From assembly GCA_025927955.1 (NCBI GenBank), contig JAICKK010000003.1:1-52885 (forward strand): a stretch of DNA of 52,885 nt, read 5' to 3'. The notes beneath the pieces were generated by a model. It did no database searches and had not been told where the DNA came from. It saw only the letters and a list, made by a program, of their open reading frames with translations. The position numbers were made by a program, and so were the translations under genes. How positions within the stretch are numbered: position 1 is the first letter of the stretch; each line of letters opens with the position of its first letter. The stretch comes from Nocardioidaceae bacterium. Lineage in GTDB: Bacteria > Actinomycetota > Actinomycetes > Propionibacteriales > Nocardioidaceae. This document shows positions 40,473-52,885 of this stretch, piece by piece.

Positions 40473-42218
40473 ATGGCAGATGACGTGGTCTCGACAGGCT
40501 CGGCCGACCGTGAGGGCTCGAACGCGAGGGAGCGCTGGCAGCAGCGCTACGACAGGTCCCGGGTGCGCCAGGCGGACTTCACGACGCTCTCGGGCATGGA
40601 GGTCGACCCGGCCTACGGCACGGACGACTCCGAGTGGCCGGGGGAGTTCCCCTTCACCCGGGGGCTCTACGCCACCGGCTACCGGGGACGGGCCTGGACC
40701 ATCCGCCAGTTCGCCGGGTTCGGCAACGCGCAGCAGACCAACGAGCGCTACAAGATGATCCTCAACCGCGGCGGCGGCGGGCTCTCGGTGGCCTTCGACA
40801 TGCCGACGCTGATGGGCCGTGACTCCGACGACCCCAAGAGCCTGGGCGAGGTCGGCCACTGCGGCGTGGCGGTCGACACCGCCGCCGACCTGGACGCCCT
40901 CTTCGAGGGGATCCCGCTCGACGAGGTCACCACGTCGATGACGATCTCGGGGCCCGCCGTACCCGTCTTCTGCATGATGCTGGCGTCCGCGGAGCGGCAC
41001 GGGGTCGACCCGGCGCGGCTCAACGGCACGCTGCAGACCGACATCTTCAAGGAGTACATCGCGCAGAAGGAGTGGCTGTTCCCCCCGAAGCCGCACCTGC
41101 GGCTGATCGGCGACCTGATGGAGTACTGCGCCGAGTCGATCCCCGACTACAAGCCGCTCTCGGTCTCCGGCTACCACATCCGTGAGGCCGGCTCGACCGC
41201 CGCGCAGGAGCTGGCGTTCACGCTCGCCGACGGCTTCGGGTACGTCGAGCTCGGGCTCTCCCGCGGCCTGGACGTCGACACGTTCGCGCCGGGCCTGTCG
41301 TTCTTCTTCGACAGCCACGTCGACTTCTTCGAGGAGATCGCGAAGTTCCGGGCCGCCCGCCGCATCTGGGCGCGATGGCTGCGTGACGTGTACGGCGCCA
41401 CCAGCGAGAAGGCGCAGTGGCTGCGGTTCCACACCCAGACCGCCGGCGTCTCGCTGACCGCCCAGCAGCCCTACAACAACGTCGTGCGCACCGGCATCGA
41501 GGCGCTCGCCGCGGTGCTCGGCGGCACCAACTCCCTGCACACCAACGCGCTGGACGAGACGCTCGCGCTGCCCTCGGAGCAGGCCGCCGAGATCGCGCTG
41601 CGCACCCAGCAGGTCGTCATGGAGGAGACGGGCGTCGTCAACGTCGCCGACCCGCTCGGCGGCTCCTGGTACGTCGAGGCACTGACCGACAAGATCGAGG
41701 CGGAGGCCTACGCGGTCTTCGACAAGGTGCTGGCGATGGGTGGCTCGACGCTGTCGGCCCATGACCACGACGGCCTCGCCGACGCCGTCCGCGACAGCGC
41801 CGGACGAGACGTGGAGTCGTGGCCGATGACCCGCGGCATCCTGCGCGGCATCGAGGACGGCTGGTTCATGTCGGAGATCGCCGAGGCCGCGTTCCAGTAC
41901 CAGACGGCGCTCGAGAAAGGCGACAAGCGGGTCGTCGGGGTCAACTGCCACGAGGAGTCCGTCACGCACGACCTCGAGATCCTGCGCGTCTCCCACGAGG
42001 TCGAGGTCGAGCAGGTGCGTGCGCTCGCCCAGCGCAGGGTCGAGCGCGACCAGGCGGCCGTCGACGCGGCGCTGAGCAGGATGCTGGAGGTGGCCCGCAC
42101 GCAGGACAACATGGTGCCCGCCATGCTCGAGGCCTGCCGCGCCGAGGCGACGCTCGGCGAGATCTGCGACGCCCTGCGCGCCGAGTGGGGCGAGTACCGC
42201 GAGCCGGCCCGCTTCTGA
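40473..42218 (+). CDS. icmA: Acyl-CoA mutase large subunit, isobutyryl-CoA mutase type
   Basis: B12-dependent carbon-skeleton mutase, catalytic barrel only: [127 protein letters not shown]. There is no B12-binding domain, so a separate small subunit is required; none is in the window. At the positions that distinguish substrates (methylmalonyl-CoA mutase Tyr89 and Arg207) it has Phe80 and Gln198, the residues and numbering known for isobutyryl-CoA mutase IcmA; Ala107 argues against the 2-hydroxyisobutyryl type, which has Asp there. 581 aa from ATG 40473. Pipelines would probably call it methylmalonyl-CoA mutase. Confidence 0.82.
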   Translation: MADDVVSTGSADREGSNARERWQQRYDRSRVRQADFTTLSGMEVDPAYGTDDSEWPGEFPFTRGLYATGYRGRAWTIRQFAGFGNAQQTNERYKMILNRGGGGLSVAFDMPTLMGRDSDDPKSLGEVGHCGVAVDTAADLDALFEGIPLDEVTTSMTISGPAVPVFCMMLASAERHGVDPARLNGTLQTDIFKEYIAQKEWLFPPKPHLRLIGDLMEYCAESIPDYKPLSVSGYHIREAGSTAAQELAFTLADGFGYVELGLSRGLDVDTFAPGLSFFFDSHVDFFEEIAKFRAARRIWARWLRDVYGATSEKAQWLRFHTQTAGVSLTAQQPYNNVVRTGIEALAAVLGGTNSLHTNALDETLALPSEQAAEIALRTQQVVMEETGVVNVADPLGGSWYVEALTDKIEAEAYAVFDKVLAMGGSTLSAHDHDGLADAVRDSAGRDVESWPMTRGILRGIEDGWFMSEIAEAAFQYQTALEKGDKRVVGVNCHEESVTHDLEILRVSHEVEVEQVRALAQRRVERDQAAVDAALSRMLEVARTQDNMVPAMLEACRAEATLGEICDALRAEWGEYREPARF

Positions 42219-42262
42219 CCCCTGGGCCGGACGCGCCAGCGCGATCGGTGAAGATAGACCCC

Positions 42263-43189
42263 ATGACCCAGCAGCCGTTCTCGCGCCCCGGCGCCGTCGA
42301 CCTGTCCGGACTGAAGCGACCCGCGCAGCCCGCCCCGGCGGGACCGGCCGGAGGTGCCGCCGGCTCGGGGGCCTACTCGGTCGACCTGGACGAGCAGAAC
42401 ATCCAGGCCCACCTCGAGACGTCGATGAACGCGCCCGTCGTGCTGGTCGTCTACTCCCCGTCACGGTCGCCCGAGAGCGCACGCCTCGCGAGCGACCTGG
42501 ACACGGTCGCCGACGAGCTCGAGGGCCGGATCCTCGTCGGCAGGGTGGACGTCGACCGCTCGCCGCAGCTGGCCCAGGCGCTGCAGATCCCCTCCGTGCC
42601 GCTCGTCGCGCTCGTCGTGCAGGGGCGGATGATGCCGCTGCTGCAGGACGCGCCGCCGTTGGAGGAGCTGCGCGGCCTCGTCGACCAGGTCCTCCAGCAG
42701 ATGGCCACCCAGGGCGTGACCGGGCGGCACCAGCCGCTGACCGCGGCGCCACCGGCCGGAGAGGACGAGGAGTACGTCGACCCGCGCTACGCCCCGGCGC
42801 AGGACGCCCTCGCCGCGGGGGACGTGGACCGCGCCGTGGCCGAGTACCAGCGGCTCGTCGACGCCAACCCGGCCGACGTCGAGGCGGCCGGCGGCCTCGC
42901 GATGGCCACGCTGCTCCAGCGCACCAAGGGGGTCGACGCGACCGCGGCCCGGGCGGCGGCCGCCGAGCGCCGCGACGACGTCGACGCCCAGACGCTGGTC
43001 GCCGACCTGGACATGCTCGGGGGGCACGTCGACGACGCGTTCGACCGGCTCGTCGAGCTGGTCCGTCGTACCAGCGGAGCGGAGCGGGACCGGGCACGCA
43101 CCCACCTGCTCGGGCTGTTCGCCGCGGTCGGCAACGGCGACCCGAGGGTCCTCCGCGGACGGCAGCAGCTCGCCTCCGCGCTGTTCTGA
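42263..43189 (+). CDS. Thioredoxin-fold protein with TPR-like C-terminus (CnoX/YbbN type)
   Basis: 308 aa. A Gly/Pro/Ala-rich N-terminus (~1-35), a thioredoxin fold at about 40-145 (NAPVVLVVYSPSRSPESARLASDLDTVADELEGRILVGRVDVDRSPQLAQALQIPSVPLVALVVQGRMM), then a helical repeat domain (ALAAGDVDRAVAEYQRLVDANPADVEAAGGLAMATLL). The redox CxxC is absent: the expected site reads SPSRSPES, although the cis-Pro (IPSVP) is kept. It is therefore probably a chaperone-like or protein-binding module rather than a reductase. Equivalent to Rv1324. ATG 42263 has GAAGAT 7 nt upstream. Confidence 0.87.
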   Translation: MTQQPFSRPGAVDLSGLKRPAQPAPAGPAGGAAGSGAYSVDLDEQNIQAHLETSMNAPVVLVVYSPSRSPESARLASDLDTVADELEGRILVGRVDVDRSPQLAQALQIPSVPLVALVVQGRMMPLLQDAPPLEELRGLVDQVLQQMATQGVTGRHQPLTAAPPAGEDEEYVDPRYAPAQDALAAGDVDRAVAEYQRLVDANPADVEAAGGLAMATLLQRTKGVDATAARAAAAERRDDVDAQTLVADLDMLGGHVDDAFDRLVELVRRTSGAERDRARTHLLGLFAAVGNGDPRVLRGRQQLASALF

Positions 43190-43244
43190 GGCCGGCCCGG
43201 ACGAGGGCAGGGTCGCACCGCTCCCGGCGCTGTCGGCCCGGGCC

Positions 43245-43571
43245 TCAGCGGCTCCTCGCGCAGAGCGCGAACTGGCGGTAGGTGAACGTCTCTGCGCTTC
43301 TGTTCGCCACCTCGGAGGCCCACGACTGCTCCTCCCCGGCGAGGATGCTCCCCACCGGACCGTTCGTGTACACGACGGGGGCGTCCGCCGGCCGCAGGGG
43401 CTCGCCGATCAGCGAGGTCCCTCCGCCGGTCAGCCTCGTCCGCGCCGGGCACGCGAGCAGCTGGTTCGTCGCCAGGCTGTGCGGCGCGACGGTGAAGTCC
43501 CGCTCGACACGGACGACTCCGCGCAGCGCCGGGCCACCCCGAGCCGGCGACCGCGTCAGCGTGTCGAGCAT
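43245..43571 (-). CDS. Hypothetical protein, 108 aa, possible remnant of an exported protein
   Basis: ATG 43571 has GGAGG 6 nt upstream and GC-rich third positions. LLACPARTRLTGGGTSLIGEPLRP...VVYTNGPVGSILAGEEQSWASEVANRSAETFTYRQFALCA resembles the Cys-pair repeat found in secreted actinobacterial proteins (CPxGTxxTGGG...NGPxGS...A-C). No signal peptide precedes it, so it may be a truncated remnant whose export signal was lost, or an intact small protein. The 251 bp between it and the MOSC gene contain no further gene. Confidence 0.5.
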   Translation of the reverse strand: MLDTLTRSPARGGPALRGVVRVERDFTVAPHSLATNQLLACPARTRLTGGGTSLIGEPLRPADAPVVYTNGPVGSILAGEEQSWASEVANRSAETFTYRQFALCARSR

Positions 43572-43822
43572 GTCCGCCTCCGTCTCGACAGCCGCATGTC
43601 GGCTCCGGGCGGGGACTCGGCGGGGGGCCGGCAGCGGATGGATCCCAGGAACGATCCGCCTGTCGGTAAAGCGATGTCAACGAACTCGGTCCGCTACCGC
43701 GCGCGGGTCCATACCGGTCCGGCGGGCATTCGGGAGGAACCTCCACGGATCGCCGCGGCGGGGCTTCCGGCCGGCCCCGGCCACCCTCGTCGCCTCCCCG
43801 GTGGCTCTGCGAGGATCCGCCC

Positions 43823-44536
43823 GTGAGAGCCGACTCCATCGTGGGGACCGTCCGCGGCCTGCACCGCTACCCGGTCAAGTCACTGGCCGGTGAGAGCCTG
43901 CGCACGGTGAGCGTCGACCAGCGCGGTGTGGCCGGCGACCGTCTGTGGGCGGTCCTCGACCACGACGGCAAGCTGGGCAGCGGCAAGTCGAGCCGGCGGT
44001 TCCGCAGGATGGACGGCCTGCTGCGGCTCACCGCGACCCTCGACGGCGAGGTCCCGGTGGTGGGGTTCCCCGACGGCCGGCGGCGGCGCGTCGACGAGGG
44101 CGCGACCGCGGGCGCGATCTCGGCCCACGTCGGGCGCCCCGTGACCCTGGGCCGCGAGCGGAGCCTTCCCCACCACGACGAGGGGCCGGTGCACCTGGTC
44201 ACCACCTCGAGCCTCGCCGCCGCGCGGGACGCACTCGGCCGCGACGTCCCGCCACCGCGGATGCGGCCCAACCTGGTCCTCGACACCGGCTCCGAGCCGG
44301 TCCTGCTCGAGGACGGCTGGGTCGGGCGGCGGCTCGCGGTCGGCGCCGAGGTGGTGCTCGACGTCCGCGGGCCGATGCAGCGGTGCGTCATGGTCAGTCT
44401 CGACCAGGTCGACCTGCCGCCCGAGCCGGGTCTGCTCGGCACGCTGGCGGCGCTCAACGACACGTGCCTGGGCGTCGTCCTCGACGTCGTGCACGGCGGC
44501 ACGGTCGCGGTCGGCGACGCGGTGCGGCTGGCCTGA
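43823..44536 (+). CDS. MOSC-domain protein
   Basis: 237 aa. N-terminal beta-barrel LHRYPVKSLAGESLRTVSVDQRGVAGDRLWAVLD and C-terminal MOSC core MRPNLVLDTGSEPVLLEDGWVGRRLAVGAEVVLDVRGPMQRCVMVSLDQ, with the conserved Cys in QRCVM that coordinates or carries sulfur/molybdenum in the family (mARC, YiiM). It may reduce N-oxygenated compounds or handle sulfur; the partner electron donor is not encoded here. GTG 43823 has GAGGATC upstream. Convergent with the glg operon, 3 bp apart. Confidence 0.85.
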   Translation: MRADSIVGTVRGLHRYPVKSLAGESLRTVSVDQRGVAGDRLWAVLDHDGKLGSGKSSRRFRRMDGLLRLTATLDGEVPVVGFPDGRRRRVDEGATAGAISAHVGRPVTLGRERSLPHHDEGPVHLVTTSSLAAARDALGRDVPPPRMRPNLVLDTGSEPVLLEDGWVGRRLAVGAEVVLDVRGPMQRCVMVSLDQVDLPPEPGLLGTLAALNDTCLGVVLDVVHGGTVAVGDAVRLA

Positions 44537-44539
44537 GGC

Positions 44540-45424
44540 TCAGGCCCGCCCCGACTCGGTGTACGACGTCCCGCCACCGTCGAGGTTGGCCAGCGCGGAC
44601 TCGAGCCGCCGAGCGGTGAAGTCGGCGCACCGCTCCCGCGCCTGCTCGACCGTGCAGAACTCCACCGAGCGGATCTCTCGGGCCTGGAGCGCGGCGGCGT
44701 CGAGCAGCGAGGGGTCGTGGACGCCGCCGTCGAAGACCAGGCACAGCGCGTCGTCCCATCCGCTCCAGGCGGGCAGCCAGTCGGTCAGCACGAGGCCGCC
44801 CGCGGCGATGTCCAGGTCGAGCTCCTCCTTGACCTCACGCGCGACCGCGTCGCGGGGGGACTCGCCGACCTCGACCACGCCACCGGGCAGGTCCCAGTCG
44901 CTCTTGTAGGTCAGCCGGCACAGCAGCACGCGACCGGTCGGGTCGCGCACCAGCATCTGGGCGATCGCCCGCTTGCGCGGCAGGAACGAGTTCAGCAGCG
45001 TGCGGAAGCCCCGCGGGTCGTCCACCGGTGGGTCCGAGCGCAGCCGCGCGAGCAGCACGTACTCCGTCGCGTCGGGATGCTCGCCCTGCCCGCGCTCGAC
45101 GCGCAGGATCCCCTCGCGGAGCAGGCCGGCCCGGGTGGCCACCCGCACCGCCCGCACGTCCCCGGGGCGGACCCGTGCCTGGACCCGGCTCAGGCCCAGG
45201 TCGTCGAGCGCGTGCGCGACCAGCAGCCGCAGCGCGCGGGTGGCGTAGCCCCGGCCGCGCTGGTCCTCGTGCAGGGACCAGCGCAGCTCGCCGGCGCCGG
45301 CGCCGACGTCCTCGACCGAGACGCTCCCGACGGGCTCACCGGCGTGCTCGACGAGGAAGCTGCCCTCGTCGCCGTGCGGCCGGAGGGCGACGACCCCGTC
45401 GCTCAGCGGGCGGGTCGCAGCCAC
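44540..45424 (-). CDS. GNAT acetyltransferase-Nudix hydrolase fusion
   Basis: 294 aa. Residues ~1-135 are a GNAT domain ([58 protein letters not shown] is the acetyl-CoA pyrophosphate loop). Residues ~155-285 are a Nudix domain with the Nudix box [26 protein letters not shown] complete. GTG 45424 starts inside the 3' end of glgB (22-bp overlap), so it is the last gene of the GlgE operon. The 472-aa track ORF continues into glgB out of frame and is not used. Substrates unknown; the operon position suggests a nucleotide-sugar or CoA-type metabolite, but this is a guess. Confidence 0.82.
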   Translation of the reverse strand: MAATRPLSDGVVALRPHGDEGSFLVEHAGEPVGSVSVEDVGAGAGELRWSLHEDQRGRGYATRALRLLVAHALDDLGLSRVQARVRPGDVRAVRVATRAGLLREGILRVERGQGEHPDATEYVLLARLRSDPPVDDPRGFRTLLNSFLPRKRAIAQMLVRDPTGRVLLCRLTYKSDWDLPGGVVEVGESPRDAVAREVKEELDLDIAAGGLVLTDWLPAWSGWDDALCLVFDGGVHDPSLLDAAALQAREIRSVEFCTVEQARERCADFTARRLESALANLDGGGTSYTESGRA

Positions 45425-47604
45425 AGCGTCGCCAGCGGCGGCACGGTGATCGTCGCGGACGCCGGCATGCCGTGCTGGGAGGAGTCGGTGGCGGTGACCA
45501 CGCCCATGTTGCCGACACCCGAGCCGGAGTACGCGTCGGCGTCCGTGTTGAGCACCTCCGTCCAGGGGCCGGCGAACGGCAGCCCGAGACGGTAGTCGTG
45601 GTGCGGGACGGCGGCGAAGTTCGCCACGCACACCACCGGCCCGTCCTCGGCGTTGCGCGGCTTGCGGACGAAGCTGAAGACGTTGTTCGACGAGTCGTTC
45701 GCGTCGACCCACTCGAAGCCCGAGCCCTCGGTGTCCAGGGACCAGAACGCCGGGGTCTCGCGGTAGATCCGGTTCATGTCGCGGACCAGCGTGTGCACGC
45801 CGCGGTGGTCGGCGTTGTCCAGCAGCCACCAGTCCAGCTCGCGGTTCTCGGCCCACTCCGACTCCTGGCCGAACTCGGAGCCCATGAACAGCAGCTGCTT
45901 GCCCGGGTGCGCCCACATGTAGGCCAGGAACGTGCGCAGGTTCGCCAGCTGTCGCCACCGGTCGCCGGGCATCTTGCGCAGCAGCGAGCCCTTGCCGTGG
46001 ACCACCTCGTCATGGCTGATCGGCAGGACGTAGTTCTCGGAGTAGGCGTAGACCATCGCGAACGTCATCGTGCCGTGGTGGTACTGCCGGTGCACCGGGT
46101 CGTTCTGCACGTAGCTGAGGCTGTCGTGCATCCAGCCCATGTTCCACTTGAAGCCGAACCCCAGGCCTCCCAGATGGGTCGGTCGGGTGACACCGGGCCA
46201 CGACGTCGACTCCTCGGCGATCGTGACGACGCCGGGCACCCGCCGGTAGGCGGTGGCGTTCATCTCCTGGAGGAACGCGACGGCCTCGAGGTTCTCGCGC
46301 CCGCCGTACACGTTGGGGGACCACTCGCCCTCTTCCCGGGAGTAGTCGAGGTAGAGCATCGACGCGACGCCGTCCACGCGCAGGCCGTCGGCGTGGAACT
46401 CCTCGAGCCAGAACAGCGCGTTGGCGTAGAGGAAGTTGCGGACCTCCTTGCGCCCGAAGTTGAAGATGTGGGAGCCCCACTCCTTGTGCCAGCCCCGCTG
46501 CGGGTTGGGGTCCTCGTAGAGCGGGGTGCCGTCGAAGCGCGCCAGCGCCCACTCGTCGGTCGCGAAGTGCCCGGGCACCCAGTCGAGGATGACGCCGATG
46601 CCGGCCTGGTGCAGGCGGTCGATGAGCAGGCGCAGCCCGTCAGGGTCGCCGAACCGGGAGTCGGCGGCGAAGTACGACGTGACGTGGTAGCCCCACGAGC
46701 CGCCGAAGGGGTGCTGCATCACCGGCATCAGCTCGACGTGGGTGAAGCCGGTCTCGGCGACGTAGTCGACCAGCTCGTCGGCGAGCTCGGTGTAGGAGCG
46801 GCCACGCCGCCACGAGGCGAGGTGGAGCTCGTAGGCCGACATCGGCTTCTCGTGCGCGCCACCGGACTTCCGCTGCTCCATCCACTCGTCGTCGCCCCAG
46901 GTGTGGTGGGACTCGAACACCTTCGAGGACTGCGCGGGCGGCACCTCGGCCGCGAACGCCATCGGGTCCGCCTTCTCGCGCCACTGGTCGTCGGCGCCCA
47001 GGACGATGAACTTGTAGAGGGACCCCGAGCCGACGCCGGGCACGAACAGCTCCCACACGCCCGAGACCCCGAGCTGTCGCATCGGGTGCTCCCGGCCGTC
47101 CCAGCTGTTGAAGTCGCCCTTGATCCGGATGCCCTTGGCGCTGGGGGCCCACACCGCGAACGACGTGCCGGTGACGGGTCCGGTGGGGGTGTCGTAGACG
47201 TGCAGGTGCGCACCGAGCACCGTCCAGAGCCTTTCGTGGCGGCCCTCGTTGATCAGGTGGAGGTCGACCTCGCCCAGCGTGGGCAGGTACCGGTAGGCGT
47301 CGTCGCTGAGCAGCGGCGGGCCACCGGCGTAGGTCACCTCGAGCCGGTAGTCGGGGACCTCGGGTACGTCGACGACACCGGCCCACACGCCCTCGTGCAC
47401 GTGCTCCAGCGGCACCTTCTTGTCGCCGGACACGACGACGACGGAGTCCGCCAGCGGGCGGAACGCCCTGATGGTCACGGCCCCGTCGTGCGGGTGCGCG
47501 CCGAGGACCTCGTGGGGGTTGCCGTGCCGGCCCTGGGCGATCAGGTCGAGGACCGCGGTGTCGACGGGCTGCACGGTGCGGGCTCGGCTGGTGCGTCGGG
47601 TCAT
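45403..47604 (-). CDS. glgB: 1,4-alpha-glucan branching enzyme
   Basis: Introduces alpha-1,6 branches into the alpha-glucan made by GlgE. N-terminal glycogen-binding modules ([49 protein letters not shown]), GH13 catalytic core with nucleophile Asp in [22 protein letters not shown], acid Glu in [13 protein letters not shown], and [14 protein letters not shown], then a C-terminal beta domain. 733 aa from ATG 47604 with AGGAGG upstream. The start overlaps the mak stop (ATGA). Confidence 0.96.
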   Translation of the reverse strand: MTRRTSRARTVQPVDTAVLDLIAQGRHGNPHEVLGAHPHDGAVTIRAFRPLADSVVVVSGDKKVPLEHVHEGVWAGVVDVPEVPDYRLEVTYAGGPPLLSDDAYRYLPTLGEVDLHLINEGRHERLWTVLGAHLHVYDTPTGPVTGTSFAVWAPSAKGIRIKGDFNSWDGREHPMRQLGVSGVWELFVPGVGSGSLYKFIVLGADDQWREKADPMAFAAEVPPAQSSKVFESHHTWGDDEWMEQRKSGGAHEKPMSAYELHLASWRRGRSYTELADELVDYVAETGFTHVELMPVMQHPFGGSWGYHVTSYFAADSRFGDPDGLRLLIDRLHQAGIGVILDWVPGHFATDEWALARFDGTPLYEDPNPQRGWHKEWGSHIFNFGRKEVRNFLYANALFWLEEFHADGLRVDGVASMLYLDYSREEGEWSPNVYGGRENLEAVAFLQEMNATAYRRVPGVVTIAEESTSWPGVTRPTHLGGLGFGFKWNMGWMHDSLSYVQNDPVHRQYHHGTMTFAMVYAYSENYVLPISHDEVVHGKGSLLRKMPGDRWRQLANLRTFLAYMWAHPGKQLLFMGSEFGQESEWAENRELDWWLLDNADHRGVHTLVRDMNRIYRETPAFWSLDTEGSGFEWVDANDSSNNVFSFVRKPRNAEDGPVVCVANFAAVPHHDYRLGLPFAGPWTEVLNTDADAYSGSGVGNMGVVTATDSSQHGMPASATITVPPLATLWLRPAR

Positions 47605-49084
47605 GTGTTCGCCTCCTGGTCGAGCTGCTGGGTGATCCGGGCCACGGCGCCGAGCGGGATCGGCAACCAGGTCGGTCGGTTGCGTGCCTCGTAGACGGCT
47701 TCGTAGACGGCCTTGTCCGCCATGTAGGCACGCAGGATGAGGTCCTGCTCGTCGGAGAGCCGGCCGTCGGACGTGCGCCCGCTGTTCTCGACGTAGCCGC
47801 GCAGGAACGCGGCGGTGTTGCGCTTGCCCCACTCGGCCGCTCGGAAGGCGATCTGCCGGTTCGCGTCCTCGTCGGCCTCGAAGTCGGCGATCACGGCATG
47901 CGCCGCGTAGTCGAACGAGCGCAGCATGCCGGCGACGTCGCGCCAGACCAGGTCGGGAAGGACCCGCTCGGCGAGGGGCTTGGCCGGCTCACCCTCGAAG
48001 TCGACGATCTTCCAGCCCTTCACGGTGCGCAGCGTCTGGCCGAGGTGGTAGTCGCCGTGCACCCTCTGGGCCGTCGCCGAGACGCCGGCGCGGCCGAGCT
48101 CGGCCACGGCCCGGAACGTCCGGCGCAGGCCGTCGGCGGACGCCGCCAGCTCGGGGACGACGCCCAGGGCCGCCTCGAGCCGCTGGAGCATGGCCTCGGA
48201 CAGCCGGGTGAGGTCGTCGGCCCCCCAGCTCTGGGTCGGGAACTCCGCGGCCAGCACGTCGTGGACCTGGGCGGTGGCCAGGCCGAGCCGCTCCGCCTCG
48301 CCGGCGAAGTCCCCGCCGACCTCGTCGGCGTGCAGGTCGGCCTCCGCGAAGAGGTCGCGCACGCTCGCCAGGGCGATCTGCCAGCCGTCGCTGGCGGTCC
48401 GCAGGAACTGCTGCAGCATCGCCAGCTGCAGGGGCTCGTCGCTCTCCGCGGATCCCTCGAGCTCCAGCCAGCCGTAGAGCGCCGCGACGTGGTCGCTGCC
48501 CGACTCGGTGAGCGCCTTGTGGATCACGACGTCCGGGTTGCGGCCGGCGGTGACCTTGCGGAACACCTTCATCAGGCTGTCGTCACCGAAGGCCAGCGAG
48601 GAGTTGCTCTGCTCCCCGGAGAACAGCGTGGAGTGCGTCTCCAGGTCCAGCTCGTGCCCCGGCAGCCGGTAGAACGTCAGCGCGTCCACCCGCAGCACGC
48701 CGCCGTCCTCGCGTCCGGCCTCGTCGAACGCGCGCAGGTAGACCGCGGCGGCCTCCCGGTCGTGCACCGCGTCGTAGGCGTGCACCGCCCCGAGGTCGGC
48801 GTCGTCCCACGAGCCGACCAGCGCGTGCTCGAGCCGCTCCTGGTGCTCGTCGTAGTAGGCCAGTGGGACCTGGTAGGTCTCGCTGCCCCCGTCGGCGTAG
48901 TCGAGCGTGACCAGCTCCACCGCGACCCGGGGGGAGCCGTGCGACCGTCCGTCGAGGAGCCCGGCCCGGCGGACGCCGGCGACGGTGAAGTCACGGCCCT
49001 TGCCGCCGAACCAGCGGGCGGAGCCGACGTAGCCGTGCAGGGCGGCGGTGAGGTCCGGGTTCACGTCCGGGCCGGCGGGGGCGC

Positions 49085-49088
<4 letters not shown>
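47601..49088 (-). CDS. mak: Maltokinase
   Basis: Phosphorylates maltose to maltose-1-phosphate with ATP, feeding GlgE. It belongs to the aminoglycoside-phosphotransferase-like fold: N-terminal cap ([21 protein letters not shown]), [24 protein letters not shown], catalytic loop [13 protein letters not shown], and metal motif [16 protein letters not shown]. 495 aa from GTG 49088, which overlaps the treS stop (GTGA) with GAAGGGAG upstream. The track's 796-aa ORF includes an out-of-frame part of treS. Equivalent to Pep2 of mycobacteria. Confidence 0.94.
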
Positions 49089-52848
<3,760 letters not shown>

Positions 52849-52854
52849 GGGGTC

Positions 52855-52882
52855 AACGTACCGTCTCCCCACCGGGCGCAAA
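52855..52882 (-). promoter_or_regulatory. glgE: Promoter of the GlgE operon, leaderless start
   Basis: On the minus strand TTTGCG (52882-52877), 16-bp spacer, TACGTT (52860-52855), then 6 nt to ATG 52848. The window ends 3 bp upstream of the -35. Confidence 0.5.
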
Positions 52883-52885
52883 CCC

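Overview
The window is one continuous stretch of a high-GC actinobacterial chromosome with no mobile elements, tRNA or rRNA. Protein sequences and gene order point to a Nocardioides-like member of the Propionibacteriales. This is an inference from protein recognition and strong third-position GC, not from a marker gene. From lysA to murA the order (lysA-hom-thrC-thrB-rho-rpmE-prfA-prmC-tsaC-wecA-atp operon-DUF2550-ATP:cobalamin adenosyltransferase-murA) follows the order known from Mycobacterium tuberculosis. Parts of the second half (nucS, epimerase, thiolase, thioredoxin-like protein, glgB/glgE) also follow that backbone.

Layout. 1-4843: lysine and threonine synthesis; lysA is cut by the window edge, and hom-thrC-thrB are joined by GTGA overlaps. 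5113-11437: information processing and envelope genes (rho with a long disordered Arg/Asp/Gly region, L31, RF1, its methylase PrmC, the t6A enzyme TsaC, a WecA-type lipid-linked sugar transferase). 11692-20070: two small AtpI/AtpZ-like proteins, the complete F1Fo ATP synthase operon atpBEFHAGDC, and a DUF2550 protein. 20075-28494: PduO-type adenosyltransferase, murA, a STAS protein, ethylmalonyl-CoA mutase, an HATPase-PAS protein, a lipoprotein, a D-amino-acid oxidase and NucS. 28533-43189: acyl-CoA metabolism (duplicated 3-hydroxyacyl-CoA dehydrogenase, crotonyl-CoA carboxylase/reductase, epimerase, thiolase, MeaB, a MarR regulator and a second B12 mutase that looks like isobutyryl-CoA mutase), mixed with membrane, coiled-coil and small proteins and two repeat clusters. 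43245-52848: a small ORF, a MOSC protein, and the complete GlgE-pathway operon on the minus strand (glgE-treS-mak-glgB), ending in a GNAT-Nudix fusion.

How the genes fit together. Thiolase, the hydroxyacyl-CoA dehydrogenase, Ccr, epimerase and Ecm give most of the route from acetyl-CoA to methylsuccinyl-CoA. Crotonase and the later ethylmalonyl-CoA pathway enzymes are not in the window. The adenosyltransferase and MeaB would supply and protect B12 for Ecm and for the IcmA-like mutase. TreS, Mak, GlgE and GlgB convert trehalose to branched alpha-glucan via maltose-1-phosphate.

Most interesting signals: (i) the mutase at 40473 carries the Phe80/Gln198 signature of isobutyryl-CoA mutase, with a near-perfect palindrome inside its promoter next to a marR gene; (ii) about a dozen genes have an xANNNT hexamer 6-8 nt before the start codon, which predicts leaderless mRNAs; (iii) a 32-bp-period inverted repeat array at 31217-31398; (iv) AtpE has Met at the position equivalent to mycobacterial Ala63, as in naturally bedaquiline-resistant species; (v) a GNAT-Nudix fusion sits in the GlgE operon. 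No gene-free stretch exceeds 300 bases.
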